Assembly: GCF_008369195.1 (NCBI RefSeq)
Contig: NZ_VOBC01000002.1
Location: forward strand, 62,001 to 126,000
DNA length: 64,000 nucleotides
Origin: Sporosarcina sp. ANT_H38
GTDB taxonomy: Bacteria; Bacillota; Bacilli; Bacillales_A; Planococcaceae
Reading direction: 5' to 3'
The first letter of the stretch is position 1, and the number at the start of each line of letters is the position of its first letter. The position numbers and the translations under genes were made by a program. The notes under the pieces were generated by a model. It did no database searches. It was not told the origin of the DNA and saw only the letters and a program-made list of their open reading frames with translations. Shown here piece by piece: positions 1 through 8,412 of this stretch.

Positions 1-48
1 GCTTTTTTTTGTTTTTTAGGCAAGAATATAAACGGAGGTGTTATTTGA

Positions 49-390
49 ATGAATAAAGATTGGATAAAAGTATTTATTGCAGCTTTTTTCGAGATTTTTT
101 GGGTTATTGGATTAAAACATGCAGATGATTTTTGGACTTGGACTGGGACTGCCATTGCTGTCTTTATCAGCTTCTATTTAATGATTATGGCTGGACAAAA
201 ACTCCCTGTGGGAACTGTATATGCCGTTTTTGTCGGTCTAGGTACAGCAGGAACTGTCTTTTCAGAAATCCTATTCTTTGGAGAACCATTTAAAGTGGAA
301 AAAGCACTCTTGATTTTACTTTTATTAGCTGGAGTAATTGGCTTGAAATTAGTTACAACGGACAAAGTTCAGGAAGGTGATGAATCCTAA
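49..390 (+). CDS. ykkC: SMR-family efflux subunit YkkC-like
   Basis: 113-residue, four-helix small multidrug resistance protein. It has the family Glu in the first helix ([15 protein letters not shown], about residues 11-25) and the [16 protein letters not shown] loop/helix near residue 53. The sequence closely resembles my memory of Bacillus subtilis YkkC. YkkC and YkkD form a paired, heteromeric transporter; related pairs export guanidinium or cationic drugs. The ribosome site GGAGGTG is at 34-40. The TAA stop overlaps the ATG of the next gene (TAATG), so the two are translationally coupled. Any upstream guanidine (ykkC-type) riboswitch would lie left of the window and cannot be judged. Confidence 0.9.
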   Translation: MNKDWIKVFIAAFFEIFWVIGLKHADDFWTWTGTAIAVFISFYLMIMAGQKLPVGTVYAVFVGLGTAGTVFSEILFFGEPFKVEKALLILLLLAGVIGLKLVTTDKVQEGDES

Positions 391-704
391 TGGCGTGGAT
401 TTCTTTAATATTAGCAGGTGTGTTTGAAATGTTTGGTGTTGCTATGATAAATAAGTTGCATAAAGACCGTAATTGGCAATCCATGCTATATCTTATTCTC
501 GCGTTTGGGGCAAGTTTTGTGTTTCTTGCTTATTCAATGAAAACACTACCTATGGGTACGGCTTATGCAATTTGGACAGGAATTGGTGCGTCTGGTGGAG
601 CAATTTTAGGTATGCTTTTATATGGTGAATCAAAAGATTGGAGAAGACTTGTTTTTATAGGCATGGTTTTAGGTGCAGCAGTAGGTCTAAAACTCGTCTC
701 ATAA
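390..704 (+). CDS. ykkD: SMR-family efflux subunit YkkD-like
   Basis: 104-residue, four-helix SMR protein, the partner of the preceding gene, with which it overlaps by one base. The first helix carries Glu (LAGVFEMFGVA, residues 8-18). The PMGTAYAIWTGIGASGGA stretch is typical of the YkkD/SugE branch. It presumably assembles with the YkkC-like subunit in the cytoplasmic membrane to export a small cation. The one-base overlap argues for strictly coupled expression. The substrate (guanidinium versus quaternary ammonium) cannot be settled from sequence alone. Confidence 0.9.
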   Translation: MAWISLILAGVFEMFGVAMINKLHKDRNWQSMLYLILAFGASFVFLAYSMKTLPMGTAYAIWTGIGASGGAILGMLLYGESKDWRRLVFIGMVLGAAVGLKLVS

Positions 705-962
705 AAAAGTTTTTAGATCGTAATAGGAAGAAGATATTTTTTTATTAAGTAAGCAAATTTAATGTGTGCCACAACTTTTATAGTACTGCACACTTTTCAG
801 GATGCAGTACTATAAAGGTAGTCACTTTGACCGATAGTTCACTCTTAACTGAATGTTAAATTTATAATATTCTCTAAAATATAAAAAGGTTAGAAAAAAG
901 GAGATAGAATTAATTTCTATCTTCTTTTGCTTAATTTTTTGAAAGTATCATTTACTACGACA
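705..962. other. Intergenic region between convergent ykkD and MFS gene
   Basis: No gene seen. It holds a perfect 14-bp inverted repeat (left arm 777-790, right arm 803-816, 12-nt loop) with no T-run after it, and a terminator-like hairpin at 902-922. Confidence 0.7.
902..930. terminator. Bidirectional intrinsic terminator
   Basis: AGATAGAA (902-909) pairs with TTCTATCT (915-922), followed by TCTTTTG on the plus strand and preceded by an A-rich run that serves the minus strand. It lies between the convergent ykkCD and MFS genes. Confidence 0.65.
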
Positions 963-2210
963 TTACTTTTGCCTAATCTCCTTAGCAAGACGGTAGGTAG
1001 CCATCCAAAATACAAGAGCCAAAGCACTGACAGAGACTCCGAATAAACATACCGCTTCCCAGCCATAATTTGCGTATATGTTGGTTGAAACTATGGAGCC
1101 CGTTGCACTGCCAATAGAATAAAAAAACATGTATGCAGCAGTAAGTCGACTTCCTGCCTCAGGTTGGACTGTGAGAATCATACTCTGATTGGTGACATGA
1201 ACTGCTTGTACAGCAAGGTCAAGTAAGATAATACCAATAACTAATACAACAATTGAATAGCTAATAAAGTTAATAAAGAACCATGATAACATTAATAACA
1301 CTAAGGCTACGCCCGTTGTAAGCTGTCCTAATCCTCGGTCAGCTAGTCGCCCAGCCCGTGCAGCAGCTAATGCTCCAGAAACTCCAGCCAGACCAAATGC
1401 TCCAATAGCCGTATGTGAAAATGAGTAAGGTGGAGAACTTAGCGGTAACACTAATGAAGTCCAAAAAGTACTAAAAACAGTAAAAATCAAAAGCGCCAAT
1501 ATCCCACGAATAACCAGAATTCTTTCTTGAACAAATAGCATTAGAACAGAATGTAACAATTTTGGGTAGGATAGAGATGAACGCTTGTGAACAGTACCTG
1601 GAAGTTCTTTGTGTAATAAGACAGCCAGAATCAGAATTAACACAGCTGAAACAAGGTAGACAGAACGCCAACCTCCAAGATCAGCAATTATGCCAGCAAA
1701 CGTCCTTGCCAGTAAGATGCCAATGACCAATCCGCTTGTAACGAAGCCTAATACTCGTCCACGTTCAGCAGGAACAGCCAACGTTGATGCAAATGCGACA
1801 AGAGTTTGTGTAACAGTGGCAAGCAAACCTACCACTGCAATACCAATGAAAAACACTATACTGGTAGGGGATATACCGACAACAACTAAAGCAACAACTA
1901 ACATTAACATTTGACCAATAATCACACGTCGTTGATTTAATAAATCGCCTAAAGGGACCAATAACAGCAGTCCTAGCGCATAACAAATCTGAGTAATTGT
2001 AATTACGATTCCAATTGTCGAGGGTTCAATAATGAATTCACTTGCAATTGAGTCGAGTAATGGGTGGGCGAAATAAACGTTAGCAACAGCCATACCACAA
2101 GCAATTGCTAATAATAGTTCTGTATATCGAGAAATGGTTGAACTGGATTCTAATTGTAACTCATCCGTTTTTGCAACAAAATTTTCAGCGCCTTTTATTT
2201 TAACCTTCAA
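963..2210 (-). CDS. MFS transporter (YgaY/drug-efflux type)
   Basis: 415-residue, twelve-helix major facilitator superfamily permease. The ANVYFAHPLLDSIA segment after the first helix and LGDLLNQRRVI (the MFS loop 2-3 motif A region) mark it as an arabinose-efflux/YgaY-like permease. It starts at TTG with GAGGTG seven bases upstream. It is divergent from a SnoaL-like gene and a TetR regulator. The shared intergenic region contains three copies of a 14-bp near-palindrome, so TetR control is likely (inference). The substrate is unknown. Confidence 0.85.
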   Translation of the reverse strand: MKVKIKGAENFVAKTDELQLESSSTISRYTELLLAIACGMAVANVYFAHPLLDSIASEFIIEPSTIGIVITITQICYALGLLLLVPLGDLLNQRRVIIGQMLMLVVALVVVGISPTSIVFFIGIAVVGLLATVTQTLVAFASTLAVPAERGRVLGFVTSGLVIGILLARTFAGIIADLGGWRSVYLVSAVLILILAVLLHKELPGTVHKRSSLSYPKLLHSVLMLFVQERILVIRGILALLIFTVFSTFWTSLVLPLSSPPYSFSHTAIGAFGLAGVSGALAAARAGRLADRGLGQLTTGVALVLLMLSWFFINFISYSIVVLVIGIILLDLAVQAVHVTNQSMILTVQPEAGSRLTAAYMFFYSIGSATGSIVSTNIYANYGWEAVCLFGVSVSALALVFWMATYRLAKEIRQK

Positions 2211-2236
2211 TTTAGTACACCTCTTCTCTTTGAATT

Positions 2237-2250
2237 ATACCGATAAGTAT
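2237..2250. promoter_or_regulatory. Candidate TetR operator, copy 1
   Basis: ATACCGATAAGTAT, a near-palindrome matching the reverse complement of the 2462-2475 copy at 11 of 14 positions. It lies just upstream of the MFS ribosome site. Confidence 0.5.
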
Positions 2251-2253
2251 AAT

Positions 2254-2267
2254 ATACCAAACGGTAC
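2254..2267. promoter_or_regulatory. Candidate TetR operator, copy 2
   Basis: ATACCAAACGGTAC, matching the 2462-2475 copy (ATACTGAACGGTAT) at 11 of 14 positions. It is in the MFS promoter region. Confidence 0.5.
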
Positions 2268-2461
2268 AAATTATACTTTGCAAATATAACTCTTAACTTA
2301 ATTAGGTGTCAAGTTAGTTTTGATTGTTATTCATTGTTCATTAAAGCATTTGGCCAATTAACATGTGAAAAGAAGCACATCTTTTATTACTCCAAGTCGA
2401 GTGTTTAATTGAAAAAACATGCAATATTGACAGAAAGGATATAAAAGAATAAAATTAAAAC

Positions 2462-2475
2462 ATACTGAACGGTAT
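2462..2475. promoter_or_regulatory. Candidate TetR operator, copy 3
   Basis: ATACTGAACGGTAT, with ATAC/GTAT arms. It lies 19 bases upstream of the ATG of the SnoaL-like gene and overlaps the likely -10 region (TATAAT at 2473-2478). Confidence 0.5.
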
Positions 2476-2494
2476 AATATAAGGAGGTTTTGAT

Positions 2495-3034
2495 ATGATT
2501 GAAAAAGGAAAGTTTGATACAGACGTAGCAATTCATGAACTGAATAAATCAATAGATATAAATGAATTCAGTGGTGATCCTTCTTTAAAAAAATCGCCCT
2601 TATCAAGACAGACAAACGAACAGATTATAAAAGGATTCTTCGAAGTTGTCAGATCAGGTAAAAAACCGGAGCAAGCTGAAACTTTTATGGCGAAAGAGGT
2701 GAAAGCTCATCAAATGAATTCAGAAAGTATGCTGATAATAATAAGATCACCCAAGGATTATACAGACCATATAAAAGAAATGTTGAATGTATGGGGAAAC
2801 TTTAAAATTGAAATTCAAGAACTACTCACTCAAAATCAAAAGGTTTATGTTAGATGGAAACAAATTGGAATACATATTGGAGAGTATGAGGGTTACCTTC
2901 CTACAAATAGAGAAGTTATTGAAATAGGTAGTGCCATATACCGACTAGAAGAACAAAAAATTGTGGAATATTGGATTCAAGTGGATAGAATTGGAGTTAT
3001 TGAACAAATAAAAAAATATAAAGAACAAGATTAG
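2495..3034 (+). CDS. SnoaL-like/NTF2-fold protein (ester cyclase-like)
   Basis: 179 residues; AAGGAGG at 2481-2487 precedes the ATG. After a charged N-terminal extension (about 1-40) the sequence fits the SnoaL/NTF2-like fold. It has an initial helix (NEQIIKGFFEVV), a MAKEVKAHQM strand region, and alternating strands ending GSAIYRLEEQKIVEYWIQVD. That ending resembles the ester-cyclase subfamily, in which the last strands carry 'g..iyRl.dGKI.E.W...D'. The natural substrate is unknown. It is probably co-transcribed with the TetR gene 40 bases downstream, which would make it part of a detoxification locus with the divergent MFS pump (inference). Confidence 0.75.
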   Translation: MIEKGKFDTDVAIHELNKSIDINEFSGDPSLKKSPLSRQTNEQIIKGFFEVVRSGKKPEQAETFMAKEVKAHQMNSESMLIIIRSPKDYTDHIKEMLNVWGNFKIEIQELLTQNQKVYVRWKQIGIHIGEYEGYLPTNREVIEIGSAIYRLEEQKIVEYWIQVDRIGVIEQIKKYKEQD

Positions 3035-3074
3035 ATATTAGTGAGATACTCATTTTTTGTAAAGGAGGGTTACC

Positions 3075-3656
3075 GTGGTTCGAAAGCGTGAATTTGATAA
3101 GGAAAAAGCATTGGATAATGCTATGGAACTTTTTTGGGAGAAGGGATATGCTGCTACATCGATTAGCAATTTAACGGCTAAAATGGGTATACAACGGCCC
3201 AGTTTATACGCAACTTTTGGAGACAAAGAGGCATTGTTTGAAGCTGCATTACGTAAATATACAAATTTGCATGCCTCCCTCATAAGAACTAAACTGCAAA
3301 ACACTAAATCTGCGAAGGAAGCATTTCGTTATCTATTTGAAGGATTAATAGAAGAAGAGTATAAGGATAAAGTAAGTAAGGGTTGTTTTTGTATTAATAC
3401 AATGGTAGAACTTGCCCCGCACGATGAAAAATTTAAAATACTTACAAGGGAGCATGAAATGTATCTTTCAGTCATATTTCAAGAAACCCTTCTAAAAGGC
3501 ATTAAATCGGGTGAGTTAGAAAGCAACCTAGATGTTAAAGCCTTAGCTCAGACATTAGTTGTTGCATTAATTGGAATTACTGTTTTATTGAAATCTCATC
3601 CGGAGCGATCATTCGTAGATAGATCTGTAACTTTAATATTATCATTAATAAAGTAA
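3075..3656 (+). CDS. TetR/AcrR-family transcriptional regulator
   Basis: 193 residues, GTG start with AAAGGAGGG eight bases upstream. The N-terminal helix-turn-helix spans about residues 10-55: AMELFWEKGYAATSISNLTAKMGIQRPSLYATF in shortened form, with the typical 'W.kGy.atSi..L...mgi..pSlY..FgdK' pattern. The ligand domain contains KGCFCINTMVELAPHDE near residue 97. It is the likely autoregulator and repressor of its own operon and the divergent MFS gene through the 14-bp near-palindromes at 2237-2475. Confidence 0.92.
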   Translation: MVRKREFDKEKALDNAMELFWEKGYAATSISNLTAKMGIQRPSLYATFGDKEALFEAALRKYTNLHASLIRTKLQNTKSAKEAFRYLFEGLIEEEYKDKVSKGCFCINTMVELAPHDEKFKILTREHEMYLSVIFQETLLKGIKSGELESNLDVKALAQTLVVALIGITVLLKSHPERSFVDRSVTLILSLIK

Positions 3657-3863
3657 ATAGAAGAAAGTTCGGATCAATAGAGCTATATCTTTAATAAGCA
3701 TTCCCCCCAAAAAGACTAAAACAAAAATAGGAACCAAAAAACCTGAATAATATTTATTCCACAATCGATTTTTGAATAACGCCTTTAAAGAAATTTGAAT
3801 AGTTATGTAAGCGCCAAAGGTTCTTTCCATCGTAAAGAATTTTCCCGAAAAAAGTTTGTTCAT
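3645..3863 (-). CDS. Possible small membrane protein
   Basis: A 72-codon frame from the ATG at 3863 (a TTG lies three codons earlier at 3872), ending inside the 3' end of the TetR gene. One clear hydrophobic segment (FLVPIFVLVFLGGML) follows a basic region. An AGGA sequence lies upstream, and the frame starts directly after a cassette-boundary core at 3874-3908, as other cassettes do. No family is recognised and it could be a spurious frame. Confidence 0.35.
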   Translation of the reverse strand: MNKLFSGKFFTMERTFGAYITIQISLKALFKNRLWNKYYSGFLVPIFVLVFLGGMLIKDIALLIRTFFYLLY

Positions 3864-3873
3864 TTTCAGCAAT

Positions 3874-3908
3874 CCTACTTAAACTAAAACACCGTTAGTT
3901 GAAGTAGG
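3874..3908 (-). repeat. Cassette-boundary core (B-like)
   Basis: Core AACTAAAACACCGTTAGTT inside an outer CCTACTT/AAGTAGG stem. It is the first array element in the window, directly after the stop of the 3911-4399 gene. Confidence 0.75.
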
Positions 3909-3910
3909 AA

Positions 3911-4399
3911 TTATTTAACTTCCTCAATTTTAGAAACAGGAATTTCAATTTCTGTTCCTAATACATCATCTGAATCCAACGAAAAATCAGCAATAGCTTT
4001 GAATTCATAAGTACCTGTCTTTAATTCAAGTTTTTCTATCCCATTAAATTTTACTCTGTGAGGTTCATTCCGAATCAGTGTTGTTGTTAATAATGGCTGT
4101 ACCATACTACCTAAATATTCAAAATCACCATCTTGTTGATGTACATTAAAGAAAAAAATACTTCCACCATGATATATATCTTTTTCAGCTGCTTCTCCAA
4201 TATAAGTAATGGTGGCATAAACATTAAGGTCTTTTTCAACATTTATTGATACTTTGAAATCATCCACCTGTTTAGACTCATTGGTGATTTTTGGTTTACC
4301 ACTTACATTTTCTTCATTGTTGTTATTTGTTACAAAGCCAAATAGTCCGAAAATCATAATTATAGAAAGAACGATAAATAATCTTCTAATCGTTCCCAC
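3911..4399 (-). CDS. Secreted or membrane-anchored protein of unknown function
   Basis: 162 residues. The start is a GTG with a very G-rich ribosome site (AAGGGGGTGGG overlapping it). The N-terminal hydrophobic stretch RRLFIVLSIIMIFGLFGFV is a signal peptide or anchor without a lipobox Cys. The rest (about 40-160) is predicted beta-rich, with paired strands such as KLELKTGTYEFKAIADF. This is reminiscent of BsuPI-like or immunoglobulin-like extracellular domains (inference). It is a single cassette between B-like cores at 3874 and 4449. Confidence 0.75.
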   Translation of the reverse strand: MGTIRRLFIVLSIIMIFGLFGFVTNNNNEENVSGKPKITNESKQVDDFKVSINVEKDLNVYATITYIGEAAEKDIYHGGSIFFFNVHQQDGDFEYLGSMVQPLLTTTLIRNEPHRVKFNGIEKLELKTGTYEFKAIADFSLDSDDVLGTEIEIPVSKIEEVK

Positions 4400-4448
4400 C
4401 CCCTTTTACGATTAGACGGAATCCTAGTCGGTTTGTTTCATACTTATA

Positions 4449-4512
4449 CTAAACTCCTCTGTTAGTTGAAGAAGGAAAACCGAAATGGTTACATTTCGGT
4501 TTCCTTTTTTTA
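4449..4512 (-). repeat. Cassette-boundary core plus terminator
   Basis: Core CTAAACTCCTCTGTTAG with GTTGAAGAAGG flank (4449-4477). It overlaps a strong hairpin (GGAAAACCGAAATG 4475-4488, loop 4489-4492, CATTTCGG then TTTCC 4493-4505) with a T-run to about 4512. Confidence 0.7.
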
Positions 4513-4610
4513 TCAACGGTACGACTTTCTTTCAAATTTACAGCTATATGATACAACCTAGACTCGACCGCACAAGCACAAAGTTACTTTAAGTACAATT
4601 TCCCACAATC

Positions 4611-5000
4611 TTATTTACTTTGTAATTCTTCATGGTCAATTTCTTCTATTATTTCTTTAGAACCATCATCTTTAATTAAAGTTATTTCTACATCTTTAGT
4701 TGGACTAATTGCATACCAAAATCTTTTTTCACCTTCAACACTAATAATTTTTGAAGGTTCATCTCCAACATATACTTCGAGTATTGAATTATCACTTATT
4801 GCACCAGAATATATATAGGGTGGTTGGTTCATAGAAGACCATTTAACTGGAGAGATCCATTCTGTCCCTCTAGTTTGAATCCATTTCCATTAATTATCTA
4901 CTTTTTTAATATAAGCAATAAATATTTTTTCTTCATCATCATTACTATTTTCTCTAAAAACGGCTATTGCATCGTCCTCATGTACTACATTAAATTCCAT
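4611..5000 (-). pseudogene. Broken small gene with in-frame stop
   Basis: Reading the minus strand from the ATG at 5000, one frame runs 37 codons (ending ...AYIKKVDN), meets a single TAA, and continues in the same frame through WKWIQTRGTEWISPVKWSS into the 73-codon frame that ends at 4611. Sequence upstream of the ATG (KYSYGLVQ) also looks coding, so the 5' end may be missing too. No family is recognised. It could instead be an intact short protein starting at the ATG at 4832, but continuity across the stop favours a pseudogene. Confidence 0.6.
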
Positions 5001-5173
5001 TTGAACAAGTCCATATGAATATTTATTACTACTAAAACACGTCTTTTAAATTCTTATATTGAGCCACTTCCCGGAAGTAGCATTCTTCTATATAAAAAAT
5101 AAATAAAAAACGTGTATACTTTTTTCAAATCTCTGCGTCTTATGTGTGTTAACAACAAAAAGTAGGTGGCCAC

Positions 5174-5689
5174 TTGCAAATTCAAACGATTGAGGATTTG
5201 TACTGGGAGAAGTCCCGTGTCATATTCCGTTACTTAATAAAAATTGGATGCCCTAAAGAGGATGCTGAAGATATCGTACAAACTACGTTCTCGAAAGCAT
5301 TTGAGCATATGATCCATTTGAATGTGGACAATCCTTCTGCGTGGCTATTTAAGGTGTCCATAAACAATTATTACGATTTATGCCGGAAACAGCAGCGATA
5401 CCCGCATGCGCAAATCGACGAAAGTTTCTTTGAAAATATGTACCAGATGGATGAGGACGGAGAACAACTTGTGCTGAGAAAAGAACATAAACATGAAATT
5501 GAAGTGATTTTGAATCAATTATCGCCCACACAATCGAACTTGCTACTCCTGAAATATGAGCTCGATTTATCGTACGAAGAAATAAGTGGACTATTAAATA
5601 TGAAAATCGACACGATCCGAACGACGCTTTATCGCTCACGGAATACCTTTAAACAGAAATGGAGTGAGTTTGTTGAAAGACAATCATGA
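5174..5689 (+). CDS. ECF-type RNA polymerase sigma factor
   Basis: 171 residues, TTG start with AGTAGGTGG upstream. Region 2 (about 8-75) includes PKEDAEDIVQTTFSKAF and NPSAWLFKVSINNYYDLCRK. Region 4 (about 112-165) includes LSPTQSNLLLLKYELDLSYEEISGLLNMKIDTIRTTLYRSR. It directs transcription of a stress or envelope regulon. The following anti-sigma-like gene overlaps it by 26 bases and is followed closely by a membrane protein gene, a standard ECF operon. The target promoter is not visible. Confidence 0.92.
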   Translation: MQIQTIEDLYWEKSRVIFRYLIKIGCPKEDAEDIVQTTFSKAFEHMIHLNVDNPSAWLFKVSINNYYDLCRKQQRYPHAQIDESFFENMYQMDEDGEQLVLRKEHKHEIEVILNQLSPTQSNLLLLKYELDLSYEEISGLLNMKIDTIRTTLYRSRNTFKQKWSEFVERQS

Positions 5690-6617
5690 ATTGGATGATC
5701 TTTTCAGTTTTGAGAAGAACGAAAAAAACCTCATTACGAAAGCGAAACGAAAAAGTACAATTCGTATGGCCTGTATCAGTGGATTCGTCTCTCTGTTGGT
5801 GCTGACACTCATCGTATTAGTAAAACTGCAAGTGACGCCTTGGCTACTGAACAAGGAAATGATAGCGCAAGAAACATACTATGAAGTGTACGGTGCCAAT
5901 TTGTTTGTTGGCCCTTGGGAAGAGTCGATTCAGATTATTGGAAGCGAGGCAACGGCCCCACAATATAAATTATTGAATGGCCGACCTGTATACCGTGGAG
6001 AAATCTCGAATGACTCCGATAAATTTGAAGTGCATCTCTCACCAAACGAATACGAAACGTACCGTTACCTTGGCGGAAAAGTGATGAATTTCATTCATCC
6101 AGAAGTGAAAATAAACCAGGTACCGAATGATATAAAGAATATCGATATGTTTCGTGACCATCAAATGATTGAAATGGGACTTTCATTTGATCGGGCATAT
6201 TCATTGGATGAAGTGAAAGCAATGTTACCGAAAGATTTACCCTTACAATGGGCATGGATTGATGTTTATTCCGACGAAGAAGTCGACTCGTTGCAAGCTT
6301 CGGAGTCGCCAGCAAATGTATTTACGGAAAATGAAGTCATCGGGTTTTCAATGGTGGACGAAACAGGAATCACGTTAGAGGATCCTGTTAAGAAATTCAT
6401 GGAATCTGTGATGTATGGGAAAAATCACATGGGACCCTATAAAAGAGATATGAAAACGCTCTACGAAACACTGAGCAAGCAAGGTGAAGTCGATGAAACG
6501 AATATCAAAGTCATCGGAGCAGTCGTAGTCGGAGAAAAAGAAGTGCTTAAACAAATCCAGAACGAACCCAGCATCCGTGCATCGAGTGTAGGTGCAGTCG
6601 TCGATTCTTTCAAATAA
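5664..6617 (+). CDS. Membrane-anchored anti-sigma factor (Sigma_reg-type)
   Basis: 317 residues from GTG (a TTG at 5671 is an alternative). A cytoplasmic N-terminus of about 30 residues is followed by one transmembrane segment (about 37-58, SGFVSLLVLTLIVLVKL) and a large extracytoplasmic domain. This topology and the overlap with the sigma gene are those of regulators that bind the ECF factor with the N-terminus and sense outside with the C-terminus. The outer part resembles the Sigma_reg_N/Sigma_reg_C architecture (for example YETYRYLGGKVMNFIHPEV). No Zn-binding HxxxCxxC motif is visible. Confidence 0.8.
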   Translation: MSLLKDNHELDDLFSFEKNEKNLITKAKRKSTIRMACISGFVSLLVLTLIVLVKLQVTPWLLNKEMIAQETYYEVYGANLFVGPWEESIQIIGSEATAPQYKLLNGRPVYRGEISNDSDKFEVHLSPNEYETYRYLGGKVMNFIHPEVKINQVPNDIKNIDMFRDHQMIEMGLSFDRAYSLDEVKAMLPKDLPLQWAWIDVYSDEEVDSLQASESPANVFTENEVIGFSMVDETGITLEDPVKKFMESVMYGKNHMGPYKRDMKTLYETLSKQGEVDETNIKVIGAVVVGEKEVLKQIQNEPSIRASSVGAVVDSFK

Positions 6618-6632
6618 AAGGAGAAAAATACT

Positions 6633-6986
6633 ATGAATAAAACAGTACAATGGATCATTTGGGTATTAGCATTGGTTGCCATCAACATTCCCACAATTTC
6701 GATTGCATCATTTTCACTTTTTGGCACAGCAGAAGGAACAAGCATTTTCTCGATCGATTACTTGATAGCAGCAGGAATCCTACTTTTAGGGAATATCATT
6801 ATAATCCAACTATTTCTTGCTATTCGTAAAGGCCGTTACCAAGGATTCATCTTTGGTTTAAGCGTGGCAGTCGCGCAGGCTATTGCTTTGTATTTGATCT
6901 TCGTGCTTTATTTTACAGTCTGGCTAATCATTATGGGAGTATGTATCCTTGCGGCATTCGTTTTGTTAATCAAAACAATAAAATAG
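6633..6986 (+). CDS. Four-helix membrane protein in sigma operon
   Basis: 117 residues, AAAGGAG upstream. Four hydrophobic segments lie at about 6-28, 40-63, 70-92 and 94-115. It follows the anti-sigma gene by 15 bases and precedes the operon terminator, so it is probably co-regulated. No family is recognised. Confidence 0.75.
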   Translation: MNKTVQWIIWVLALVAINIPTISIASFSLFGTAEGTSIFSIDYLIAAGILLLGNIIIIQLFLAIRKGRYQGFIFGLSVAVAQAIALYLIFVLYFTVWLIIMGVCILAAFVLLIKTIK

Positions 6987-6996
6987 CAATAAAAAT

Positions 6997-7045
6997 AAAA
7001 TGGATAGGGAGCAGATTTTATTTCTGCACTCATCCATTTTTATAT
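6997..7045. terminator. Bidirectional terminator of sigma operon
   Basis: AAAATGGAT (6997-7005) pairs with ATCCATTTT (7032-7040). An inner GCAGA/TCTGC stem (7011-7015/7023-7027) extends the hairpin, with flanking A and T runs. Confidence 0.75.
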
Positions 7046-7131
7046 GTATGGAAATCATTTAGTGCTTCCATCCGATCCTCATCTGGAATCGTAATTTCAT
7101 AGGTCTTCGGTTCAATGGCAAGCCCTGTTTA
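7030..7131 (-). pseudogene. 3' fragment of a coding sequence
   Basis: The minus strand reads TGLAIEPKTYEITIPDEDRM continuing EALNDFHTYKNG and a stop, with strongly coding character and no start. It is a gene remnant next to a long-form cassette-boundary element. The parent family is not recognised. Confidence 0.45.
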
Positions 7132-7173
7132 CAAATCAACATTCATTCCCTAGTTAATCGCAAATTTAGCTTT

Positions 7174-7329
7174 TGCTGAACGACCTTGCATACGCCATAC
7201 ACAATAGCTTTACATAACGCTAAGTTCACGGCAGTAGTTCACGGAAGTAGTTAACTCCCTTACTCAATAAGAAAAAGCCACCCTGTGAAGGTAGCCGATT
7301 CTTCAACTAAAGCACCACGTTAGTTGAAG
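7174..7329 (-). repeat. Long-form cassette boundary
   Basis: Contains the long-form arm (GCTGAACGACCTTGCATACG onward, then ACGGAAGTAGTTAACTCCC). A terminator hairpin follows on the minus strand (GGCTACC/GGTGGC then TTTTTC, about 7270-7297). The B core sits in a perfect CTTCAACTAA/TTAGTTGAAG stem with 9-nt spacer AGCACCACG (7301-7329). Confidence 0.8.
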
Positions 7330-7435
7330 TAGAAAAAATAGACGGATATTCCACACTCGCGCCAGTTCTCCTTCACTTAATTTAAAATAGAGACGGTGCA
7401 TAAAGAAATTAATTCAATTAAGCCATAGCGATTCG

Positions 7436-8098
7436 CTACAAATAGAGCGTCTCATCCAATTTCTGAATCTTTGAGTCGGAAATTAAATAAACATTGCCAA
7501 AAACGTCGATTTTGTCTCCTTTTACACGTACAGCGCAATCTTTGTTCGACGCATAAATATTTATTTCTTCCGATAGGGGAGATAGTTCGCTTTGAACCAG
7601 CGCCATGTTATTTTCAAGATCAAAATGAGACAGGACGGAAAAATTGTCAAGACCGATTCCGTCGTAAACAGAGCTCATTTCAACTTCATCTCCAAAGTTT
7701 TTCGAACATAACCATTTAGCGGACATGTTGATTGCTCCAGCGCTTGCTCCCATCACAACGGCGTTGCTTTTTTTAATCGAATCCGATAATTCATATTCCG
7801 TCAAAAAACGATTTTGATTAAGAATATTGCCACCTAACAAGAAAATGACGGAAGCATTTTGAATTATCGTTTGGGCACCTTCCTTCTGTACGCGGTAATT
7901 AATTAAATGATACTCATCAAACATAATGCCAGCCTGATCGAGCCACGACCGTTCAGTAGCACCATCATCTTCAACAATAGATGGATTCGAGCTAATCATA
8001 GCAAGCGATTTTCTATCAGTTATATCCTCCTGTAACACCCTACCCAGATTCTCTGGAAAAAAGTTGTTAAACCAACCTAAATAATAGTGAGTTTTCAT
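7436..8098 (-). CDS. Peptidase E-like (S51 family) protein, copy 1
   Basis: 220 residues from the ATG at 8098, chosen because GAGGGGGT lies just upstream; the frame is open 17 codons further. The nucleophile elbow GASAGAINM (about 117-125), preceded by IFLLGGNIL, is typical of the S51 dipeptidase E/cyanophycinase fold, with the Ser as nucleophile. These enzymes cleave N-terminal Asp dipeptides or related substrates in the cytoplasm. About 90% identical to the copy at 15150-15806. It is a single cassette, and the copies sit between different boundary types. Confidence 0.85.
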   Translation of the reverse strand: MKTHYYLGWFNNFFPENLGRVLQEDITDRKSLAMISSNPSIVEDDGATERSWLDQAGIMFDEYHLINYRVQKEGAQTIIQNASVIFLLGGNILNQNRFLTEYELSDSIKKSNAVVMGASAGAINMSAKWLCSKNFGDEVEMSSVYDGIGLDNFSVLSHFDLENNMALVQSELSPLSEEINIYASNKDCAVRVKGDKIDVFGNVYLISDSKIQKLDETLYL

Positions 8099-8204
8099 AA
8101 GTACCCCCTCAGCAAAGTGTAAATAACATTTATTCCTTGCGTCACTCATTCTGTTTTCTTGTAACTCTCAATATGTCCGATTGTTAAACACAATTTAAAC
8201 AACA

Positions 8205-8400
8205 CTCTCCAACTATCCTGCTTTGTTAGTTTAACAAGAAATTTGATTATCTCCATCCGCAAACCATCGATTCGATAGCTGAACGGGTTTGTATAGTCCA
8301 TACACACCAGGTTAACATAACACCGATTCACGGAAGTAATTGACTCCATTACTCAATTAGAAAAAACTGCCATGTAAAGGCAGCTGATTGTTCAACAATA
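8205..8400 (-). repeat. Long-form cassette boundary
   Basis: A core variant (AACTATCCTGCTTTGTTAG, about 8211-8238); then the long-form arm (TGAACGGGTTTGTATAGTCC, AACATAACACCGATTCACGG, AATTGACTCCATTACTCAAT); then a CTGCC/GGCAG hairpin with a T-run on the minus strand. The B core is degenerate (TTGTTCAACAATACATTATT). Confidence 0.75.
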
Positions 8401-8412
8401 CATTATTTAAAT

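Noticed and set aside
1..48. Guanidine (ykkC) riboswitch upstream of ykkCD
   Set aside because: Expected for this operon in Bacillus, but only 48 bases are visible, so it can be neither supported nor excluded.
2358..2552. 64-codon minus-strand frame in the MFS/SnoaL intergenic region
   Set aside because: Antisense to the promoter/operator region and the start of the SnoaL-like gene; no ribosome site or family.
8146..8349. 67-codon minus-strand frame upstream of the peptidase E-like gene
   Set aside because: It translates long-form boundary sequence that recurs at 41700, 51900 and 55690; not a protein.
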